Of a stretch of DNA of 64,000 nt, positions 58,712 to 64,000 are shown in pieces. The first letter of the stretch is position 1; each line of letters opens with the position of its first letter. Origin of the DNA: Paludibacteraceae bacterium (GTDB taxonomy: Bacteria > Bacteroidota > Bacteroidia > Bacteroidales > Paludibacteraceae); contig CAJOEJ010000006.1 in assembly GCA_905233375.1 (NCBI GenBank), positions 21,602-85,601 on the forward strand. The letters are read 5' to 3'. The position numbers and the translations under genes were made by a program. The notes under the pieces were generated by a model. That model saw only the letters and a program-made list of their open reading frames with translations. It did not search any database and had not been told where the DNA came from.

Positions 58712-59026
58712 TTATAAGAAGCCGAGTTCGAGTTTGGCTTCTTCGCTCATCATGTCCTTGGTCCATTCCGGCTCGAAGACAATGTTCACATTCACGTCCT
58801 TGATGCCGTCCACGCTGCCTACTTTCTGACGGACATCCTCCACCAGAAAATCGCCCGCAGGACAACTGGGGGCGGTCAGCGTCATCGTGACCTCGCACAC
58901 TCCGTCGTCCTTCAGCTCGATTCCGTATATCAACCCGAGGTCGTATATATTCACCGGTATCTCAGGGTCAAAAACGGTTTTCAGCATGCGTAATATAGCT
59001 TCTTCTTTCTCTAAAAACTCGTTCAT
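58712..59026 (-). CDS. DUF59/MIP18-family iron-sulfur assembly protein
   Basis: 104 residues, the compact SufT/PaaD-like domain. It shows DPEIPVNIYDLGLIYGI near the N-terminus and LTAPSCPAGDFLVEDV with the conserved cysteine. Such proteins help mature iron-sulfur proteins in the cytoplasm. It has its own promoter (59043-59073), and its start is divergent from the BASS transporter. Confidence 0.88.
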   Translation of the reverse strand: MNEFLEKEEAILRMLKTVFDPEIPVNIYDLGLIYGIELKDDGVCEVTMTLTAPSCPAGDFLVEDVRQKVGSVDGIKDVNVNIVFEPEWTKDMMSEEAKLELGFL

Positions 59027-59042
59027 ATTTACAAATCGGCTG

Positions 59043-59073
59043 CAAAGTTACTGCTTTTTTGCGACATATACAA
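59043..59073 (-). promoter_or_regulatory. Bacteroidota-type promoter for the DUF59 gene
   Basis: Minus-strand TTG and TAACTTTG separated by 20 nt; only about 16 nt to the ATG. Confidence 0.75.
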
Positions 59074-59100
59074 GAGAAAAGGCAAAAATTTGCAGATAAA

Positions 59101-59132
59101 TTTGCACATGTGTGATTTTTTTAGTATTTTTG
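59101..59132 (+). promoter_or_regulatory. Bacteroidota-type promoter for the BASS transporter
   Basis: TTTG (59101-59104), 20 nt, TATTTTTG (59125-59132). Confidence 0.78.
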
Positions 59133-59147
59133 CACCCGCAAACCACG

Positions 59148-60026
59148 ATGCCGATGAATACGATTTTTATTGTTCTGCCAATACTGACGTTGCTCATGTT
59201 TGACCTGGGGCTGGCGTTGCAACCGGCGGATTTCAAACTGATTGTGTCGCGTCCGAAACCCGTTATAGCGGGTCTTGTAGGACAGATTATTCTGCTGCCT
59301 CTTATCGCCTGGGGCGTCATTCATCTTCCGTTTTTCAGTGTTCACCTTTCCCCATTGTTTGTTATCGGTATCATGCTGGTGGCATGCAGCCCCGGCGGCA
59401 GTTCAAGCAACGTGTTCTCCATGCTGGCGAAGGGGGATGTGGCGTTGTCCGTGACCCTGACCGCCTGTAGCAGCCTCATCACGCTCTTCACGTTGCCGCT
59501 CATTATGGCGTGGGTGACCTCGCGTGTAGGCGAAGCGGTCAATATCCACCTGCCGGTCGGCAAACTGCTTGTGCAGAACATCGTGCTGATGGTCGTGCCT
59601 ATCGCGGTCGGTTTTGTTATCAATATCTTTAAACCTGTACCGGCGCAGAAGATTCATAACGTGCTCAAGCGTATCGCGATGCCGGCGCTGGTGTTGTTGG
59701 TGACGGTTTTCTTTATGCAGCACCGTCAAACGATTGTGAGCGAGTTCGGTTCGCTCGGGTTGACGATGACAGTGCTTATCCTCGGCTCCACGTTCTGCGG
59801 TGCGCTGATCGCGTGGCTGTTGCGGCTGTCGGGCAAAGAACGCCGCACGCTTGTCATCGAGGTCGGCATGCAGAACGCGGCTCAGGCAATTACTGTCGCA
59901 TGCAGCCCCCTCATTTTTAATAACGAGACAATAGCCATTCCGGCGATCATCTATGCGCTGGTAATGAACCTGGTCTTGCTGGCGTATGTGGGGCTGACGA
60001 AAACAATACGGACGGAAAAGGACTAA
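59148..60026 (+). CDS. BASS-family (bile acid:sodium symporter-like) transporter
   Basis: 292 residues from MPMNTIFIVLPILTLLMFDLGLAL; an earlier ATG at 59112 lies inside the promoter and is rejected. About nine to ten membrane spans. The blocks LVACSPGGSSSNVFSMLAKGDVALSV and EVGMQNAAQAITVA are the two discontinuous-helix signatures that bind sodium and substrate in BASS proteins. The substrate cannot be read. It is followed after 22 bp by the esterase and probably shares its transcript. Confidence 0.9.
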   Translation: MPMNTIFIVLPILTLLMFDLGLALQPADFKLIVSRPKPVIAGLVGQIILLPLIAWGVIHLPFFSVHLSPLFVIGIMLVACSPGGSSSNVFSMLAKGDVALSVTLTACSSLITLFTLPLIMAWVTSRVGEAVNIHLPVGKLLVQNIVLMVVPIAVGFVINIFKPVPAQKIHNVLKRIAMPALVLLVTVFFMQHRQTIVSEFGSLGLTMTVLILGSTFCGALIAWLLRLSGKERRTLVIEVGMQNAAQAITVACSPLIFNNETIAIPAIIYALVMNLVLLAYVGLTKTIRTEKD

Positions 60027-60048
60027 CAACAAACACTATATTACCACC

Positions 60049-60801
60049 ATGAAACAACAACTGGTATTGGCTGCAGCGCTATTGTGTGTGCTGTGCGCCG
60101 GATGTACGCGGAATGCGCAAGAAGCGTATCCGCAAGTAGGAACGGTCTCCAAAGACACCATCAACGGGGTACCCTGCAGTATCTATCTCCCCGATGCCTA
60201 TGCCGAGCGGGTGCCGAGCGGCGTAGCGGCGTTCCCTGTGCTGTACCTGCAGCACGGAATGGACGGCACCGAACGGGATTGGCCTGTCAAGGGACATCTG
60301 TTGCAGTGGATGGACTCTATGCTGCGTCACGGCGAAGTGAAAGAGATGGTTATCATCATGCCGGATAACTGTCCGGATCTGCCTTCCTATGACGACGAGC
60401 TGGCGAACGCGACCACGGGAGAGTGGGAGAACGGTTTTGCCGCATTCATGGCGGAGTCGGAGCGCCGCTATCATATCAGCAACAAACCGTCCGAACGTGC
60501 GATAGCCGGATTGTCTATGGGAGGGTATCACACGATGAAAATCGCCACCTTGCTCGACGGGCAGTTCAACTATGTGGGTATGTTCTCGCCCGCTACCTTC
60601 GAGAACGAAGCACCCCGTCAGGCGGATGTGTTCTGGATCGGTATCGGAAAGGATGATTTCCTCTACGATATGGTGAAAGGCTACCGCCAGTGGCTCGATG
60701 CGAACCAGGTGACATACACCTACTACGAGAGTGACGGCGGACACGATTGGCCTAACTGGCAGGATTACTTCAACCGCTTCCTGCCGCTCTGTTTCCGTTA
60801 A
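60049..60801 (+). CDS. Esterase-D-like alpha/beta hydrolase lipoprotein
   Basis: 250 residues, lipobox LCAGC giving Cys19. Nucleophile Ser156 lies in IAGLSMGGYHT (GxSxG), with the histidine in SDGGHDWPNW. PVLYLQHGMDGTERDW carries the oxyanion region. This is the putative-esterase family (PF00756) that includes feruloyl and acetyl-xylan esterases. With the cellulase and phosphorylase remnants next door, it may once have belonged to a plant-polysaccharide cluster. It ends five bases from the convergent AraC remnant. Confidence 0.88.
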   Translation: MKQQLVLAAALLCVLCAGCTRNAQEAYPQVGTVSKDTINGVPCSIYLPDAYAERVPSGVAAFPVLYLQHGMDGTERDWPVKGHLLQWMDSMLRHGEVKEMVIIMPDNCPDLPSYDDELANATTGEWENGFAAFMAESERRYHISNKPSERAIAGLSMGGYHTMKIATLLDGQFNYVGMFSPATFENEAPRQADVFWIGIGKDDFLYDMVKGYRQWLDANQVTYTYYESDGGHDWPNWQDYFNRFLPLCFR

Positions 60802-60806
60802 ACGTA

Positions 60807-61529
60807 TCAGAACCGCTCCCGGAATTCCGAAGGTGTGCAGCCTTTGGATTCGCGGAAGAGACGGTTGAAATGGCTGAGCGTATTGAACCCGCACGAATAG
60901 CCGATTTGTGCTACTGACAGTTTGGTTGTCAGCAGCATACGTGCGGCGATGCCCAGACGGTAGTCAATGAGATACCTGTTGGGCGTGCGACCCGTTTTGT
61001 TGCGGAAGAAACGCGAGAACGAGTCCACGTTCATGCAAGTCATATCCGCCAGCTGCTGAACGGAGATATCGCGCATGTAGTTGTCCGCAATATACTCCCG
61101 CACGCGGTATACCCGTTCGTCTTCGTTCTCCTCGTTCGCTTCTATGAACGATGAAGAGGACAATTCGCGGGCATCCTCCACCAGCGACAACCGGTACAGC
61201 AGGTTCCATAGCCGTATCACGGACGCAAAACTCTCATTGCTGTGCGCCAGGTTGACGATATCCTCCCGCAGAATCTGTATGGCGGGTTCAGGGAAAGCGA
61301 GTCCCCTCTGGGCACGCTCCAGCATGCGGCGGATGGAGACGAACGCACGTTTGTCCATGAACGAACCGTTGAACGCATCCGGGTCGATATGAATGGTGAT
61401 TTCATAGATGTCCTGCTCGGGACAAGTGCCTTGTTCCCAAACATGTACCAGTTTGCCGCCCGTCATGAGGACCAAATCCAGATTGCCGATGGTCTCATGG
61501 CTGTCACCAATGGTACGTGTCGCCCCGGC
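60807..61529 (-). pseudogene. AraC-family regulator truncated at its N-terminus
   Basis: About 240 residues. The C-terminal AraC DNA-binding domain is complete (VREYIADNYMRDISVQQLADMTCM ... VAQIGYSCGFNTLSHFNRLFRE). The N-terminal cupin-like domain is recognisable only from TRTIGDSHETIGNLDLVLM onward. Upstream, the frame continues open but reads antisense through glycosidase sequence (61530 on), so about 35-40 native residues are missing. Regulation of carbohydrate genes is likely for the intact ancestor. It may still be expressed as a chimera. Confidence 0.75.
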
Positions 61530-62411
61530 GGCGGTTACAATTTCTACAAGGATGCCAAGTTCCGCCGTATCACCCGTTACCGCTACAACAGCGTGCCGAT
61601 GGACAGCGTGGGACGCTATTTCTATATCAAAGACGGTGCGACCGTCTGGAATCCGGGCTGGAAGCCGTGCAAGACGGAGTTGGACAGTTACGAATGCCGT
61701 CACGGACTCAACTACACGCGCATAACGGGCGTGAAGAACAAGGTACGCGCGAGTGTGCTCTTTTTTGTGCCGCTGGGAGTGAAAGCCGAGACGTACGCAA
61801 TGGTAGCGGTCGATCATATGCCGGACGGGTATGTCCCTGCGGTATGGGGTAATGTAGCCGAACTGGCGTATCTCGATATGCTTGTCCATTTCGGTTCGTC
61901 ACCGGATCTGCTCCTTGCCCACCTCAAACCGTACCTCGAGGAAGCCAATACGGTTTCCGTGTTCAAATCGCCTTACGGCAACAGAGAGTCGGATTTCTTC
62001 TGGGGCTGTAACTCGGAAGGCTGTTGCTGGCGCGGGGTGGAGTGCCTGTACGCGTATCGCATGACGGGGGAGGAGCAGTACCGCATCCAGGCGGAACGGT
62101 GCCTCAATTATATCCTGGGTCAGAACGCTACGGGTTTCTGCTATGTGACGGGTTTTGGTACCCATCCGACCTCTCATCCGCATCACCGTCTGTCGTACAA
62201 CCATCCGAAGGGCACGCTCCCGGGCTTCCTTGCCGGAGGTCCCAACCCTGCCCGTCAGGACGCGGCTACCGACGGGGTCAAGTACCCCAAGGACGTACCT
62301 GCCGATGAGAGCTATCTGGACTACCAGCCTTCGTACGCTTCCAACGAGGTGACCATCAACTGGAACGTCACCCTCTTCGCCCTCACCGCCGGACTGGATG
62401 CGCTCGAATAA
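61530..62411 (+). pseudogene. Fused remnants of a GH94 phosphorylase and a GH9 cellulase
   Basis: One open frame holds two unrelated pieces. 61530-61778: GGYNFYKDAKFRRITRYRYN ... CRHGLNYTRITGVKN ... LFFVPLG, the N-terminal domain of cellobiose phosphorylase (GH94) without its first ~40 residues or catalytic domain. From about 61788: WGNVAELAYLDML ... FFWGCNSEG ... YILGQNATGFCYVTGFGTHPTSHPHHR ... SYASNEVTINWN, the C-terminal part of a GH9 endoglucanase with its acid Glu but without the N-terminal aspartates. Neither part should be active. Two deletions, or an assembly join, are needed. Confidence 0.75.
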
Positions 62412-62441
62412 GCATTCCCGGTTCAAACAACATCAAACAAA

Positions 62442-62482
62442 AACAGAAAAATCGCCCGATATGAGCGATTTTTCTGTTTTTT
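62442..62482 (+). terminator. Strong terminator hairpin
   Basis: AACAGAAAAATCGC and GCGATTTTTCTGTT pair around a short loop and end in a T run; about 30 nt past the GH9 stop. Usable from both strands. Confidence 0.85.
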
Positions 62483-62759
62483 GCGGCGGATTTGATTTTA
62501 AAAGCGGTTGCTCGCACGATTCCTGACTTTAATATGCGTTATTTAACGTTTCCGCGTCTTTTTAGTTAATCATTTTTGTTTGTTTTTTTCTAAATTCTGA
62601 TTTATCGCATCACCACTATTTTATGTTTATGTCTGATTATTTATAAGGAATTTGCAAAATTTGGAGGATTTTTTCTAACTTATCGCACCTGCACCAGCTT
62701 GTATCGAATATGGAACGAGGTTTGAACGCGACCATCACGGGACTACGTCCCGAGAACGA

Positions 62760-62792
62760 CCTGACCACACCCTGACCACACCCTGACAGGCT
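62760..62792. repeat. Three tandem 11-bp units
   Basis: CCTGACCACAC twice and a partial third, CCTGACAGGCT. Confidence 0.8.
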
Positions 62793-62934
62793 ACGTGTTT
62801 CGGACATATTCCAGCCCGTACGCACACATCGTCTCATGAGTACATACCAAATATCGTCCCAGATACTTGACCAGCACCATCGGTATGCCTGCCGCACGCG
62901 CAATTTCGTTTTTATACATTGATTTATAGGCCAT
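62791..62934 (-). CDS. Possible 47-residue small protein
   Basis: ATG at 62934 to TAG at 62791. The product (MAYKSMYKNEIARAAGIPMV ...) has a helix-turn-helix-like start (MYKNEIARAAGIP), as in small Bacteroidota DNA-binding proteins. Codon use looks coding-like, but there is no known relative I can name. A longer overlapping frame (62637-63062) looks non-coding. Confidence 0.35.
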   Translation of the reverse strand: MAYKSMYKNEIARAAGIPMVLVKYLGRYLVCTHETMCAYGLEYVRNT

Positions 62935-63090
62935 TGTTTTGCTTGTTTTTTTACGTCGTTTATTGTGACGGATGTCATCCGTCGTTGTTTTCTTTGTCCA
63001 TTAGCCCGGAATCTGATTCCGGTTTCCCAACAAGCAAAAGGCGGTGCTCTCGCTTTATTCATCCGGCTTTGAAAAGGCTTTATTCAAGCG

Positions 63091-63462
63091 CTAATACAGG
63101 AATCCGAAGAGCCAGAGAGGGATTTTGTTGCCTAAAGCATATTCAATACCATCGGCGGCAATATAAGCATTAGGAATATCTGCTATCTGCTTGCCGTCCT
63201 TCGATTGACCTCCGACTTCAATAGTAAATGTCCGGTCAATCATAAAATCCCCTTGTTTGGCATATTCAATCTGGTGATGATATGCCAATTGGTTCACAAA
63301 GAACGTTTCCCTCTCTGTGCCGGTTTCTACTTGTGTGAGCGATAAGGCATGCAACAGATTGCAGTTCTCCATATAAATCTTATCCGGCTTCTGCATTCGT
63401 TTGAGATTTTGTGCATCGCCATATAACGAGTTCAGCAGTTTTGCTCTATTCAGATTCGCCAA
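63091..63462 (-). pseudogene. C-terminal fragment of an AAA_14/DUF4143 ATPase
   Basis: 123 residues: LNRAKLLNSLYGDAQNLKRMQKPDKIYMEN, ETFFVNQLAYHH, DFMIDRTFTIEVGGQSKDGKQIADIP and a final LWLFGFLY match the DUF4143 C-terminal domain of the large Bacteroidota AAA_14 ATPase family (about 370-400 residues). The P-loop half is missing, although an ATG is available at 63462. It is probably a remnant left by deletion. Confidence 0.75.
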
Positions 63463-63670
63463 TTACAAAAAAATGCTGAATTGTGCAAGCATTTTTGCAA
63501 AAAAATTGCTTATTCCGTTAAGCAAATACTATTTTAGGGCGTTTTGGGTCACTTTCCTTATTGGGTCGCGGGTCTTATTTCAATCCGTTTTTCGGAGCAA
63601 ACAATAATAAATCCGTCTGCGGATGGGGCAAGCGGAATAATAGGAGGAAGATAGCGGCATACTTACGACA

Positions 63671-63709
63671 AAAAAAAGAGACGGGGCACGCACGTGCTCC
63701 GTCTCTTGC
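63671..63709 (-). terminator. Terminator of the small peptide gene
   Basis: On the minus strand AGAGACGG and CCGTCTCT pair with further inner pairs (GGAGCACGT/ACGTGCCCC, one mismatch), followed by eight T. Confidence 0.85.
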
Positions 63710-63734
63710 TTACGGATAGCCTGACGGCTACGAT

Positions 63735-63875
63735 TTACCACTGGATATCGGTGTCGCTACCGCCGATAGACATTTGGTCACTTGTCGGTGCGGGAGCACC
63801 ACTCGCTGCCTGCATAAGCGTCATCGATGCGAACTGTGCTACTTGCACTTCGGGTTGATTATAATGCTTTTTCAT
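63735..63875 (-). CDS. 46-residue peptide, possible exported or RiPP-like peptide
   Basis: ATG at 63875. The start MKKHYNQPEVQVAQFASMTLMQAASG follows the pattern of short Bacteroidota peptides (MKKxYxxPEVxV... then a small-residue break), with a Gly/Asp/Ser-rich tail ending GGSDTDIQW. Such peptides are common in Bacteroidales and mostly uncharacterised; some are suspected precursors of modified peptides. No modification enzyme is visible in the window. A strong terminator follows. The 3' coordinate may be off by one base. Confidence 0.55.
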   Translation of the reverse strand: MKKHYNQPEVQVAQFASMTLMQAASGAPAPTSDQMSIGGSDTDIQW

Positions 63876-63907
63876 ACCATTCACAAATTTTAAATCTTAA
63901 ATGACAT

Positions 63908-63957
63908 GTATCAGATGATCGTTTACACTTTTGTATCAGAACATCGTTTACACTTTT
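63908..63957. repeat. Two tandem 25-bp units near the window end
   Basis: The unit starts GTATCAGA and ends TCGTTTACACTTTT; the two copies differ at about three positions. Repeats like this occur at the ends of IS21-family elements, so an insertion sequence may start to the right of the window. Confidence 0.6.
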
Positions 63958-64000
63958 GGATTGTTAACAATAAAATTTTTATTATACAATTTTGTTCTTT

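Larger units (their letters stand above)
62483..63090. other. Decayed accessory stretch with few features
   Basis: Apart from the small frame at 62791-62934 and the repeat at 62760-62792, no gene is supported. A 15-base perfect hairpin (CGGGAC/GTCCCG) lies at 62736-62751. The region 62483-62640 is AT-rich and holds nothing recognisable. Confidence 0.5.

Noticed and set aside
59403..60032. 209-residue frame antisense to the BASS transporter
   Set aside because: It lies entirely opposite a conserved transporter and is His/Arg/Gln-rich as expected of a complement.
61242..61529. 5' extension of the GH94/GH9 open frame
   Set aside because: It is antisense to the conserved AraC domain and shows no glycosidase similarity; the recognisable GH94 sequence begins at 61530.
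62637..63062. 141-residue minus-strand frame
   Set aside because: Composition is Arg/Cys/Trp-rich and unlike coding sequence; a better small frame (62791-62934) overlaps it in another phase.

Overview
The window looks like chromosomal DNA of a Bacteroidota member, most likely order Bacteroidales. The evidence is a SprA-type type IX secretion translocon (2519 residues), a SusC/SusD pair, a WbqC-family protein next to lepB and dapB, many lipoproteins, and promoters of the Bacteroidota type (TTTG, 20-nt spacer, TAnnTTTG). The genus cannot be fixed by reading. Almost all genes lie on the minus strand. There are no rRNA genes, CRISPR arrays or complete prophages.

Layout. 1-960: a window-truncated RAYT-type transposase, a restriction-modification gene remnant and several short repeats. 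961-15.7 kb: housekeeping and envelope genes (GH28 enzyme, truA, two Wzx-like flippases, two FKBP isomerases, ribE, rsmI, peptide transporter, ilvE, wbqC-like, lepB, dapB). 15.9-21.9 kb: a trypsin-like protease with a partner, then an AT-rich 11-bp repeat array and a purine-rich tract, then a caspase-like lipoprotein with a DUF4384-like protein and an LPP20-like protein, then a strong noncoding RNA candidate (rod-shaped, 6S-like). 22.2-31.7 kb: coaE, an MBOAT/SGNH acetylation pair, trkH-trkA, dxs and a NadR-like kinase. 31.9-34.2 kb (plus strand): a FeoB with a degraded G domain, an HMA-domain partner and tRNA-Ala. 34.3-45.7 kb: hypothetical gene, SprT-like protein, sprA-ruvA, DUF4832-type protein. 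45.7-54.9 kb: M6 metalloprotease, Ig-like lipoprotein, SusD, SusC. 55-59 kb: M16 peptidase, tRNA-Leu, small lipoprotein, mazG, lpxH, DUF59 protein. 59.1-62.4 kb: BASS transporter, esterase, then a deletion scar joining AraC, GH94 and GH9 fragments. 62.4-64 kb: decayed accessory DNA with a DUF4143 ATPase fragment and a 46-residue peptide gene.

Two patterns stand out. First, both tRNA genes are preceded by the same ~120-nt element between a strong promoter and the tRNA 5' end. The two copies differ by base changes that keep predicted stems paired, so this is a candidate structured RNA. Second, several families of short repeats (7-bp-period tandem arrays, palindromes with a CTCCC...GGGAG core, a 29-bp element, 11-bp arrays) are scattered between genes and also sit in frame inside conserved genes (dxs, coaE, dapB, lepB, ilvE, wbqC-like, MBOAT, M16 peptidase), so proteins carry repeat-encoded segments.

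All calls come from reading the sequence and family knowledge. No database search or folding program was run.
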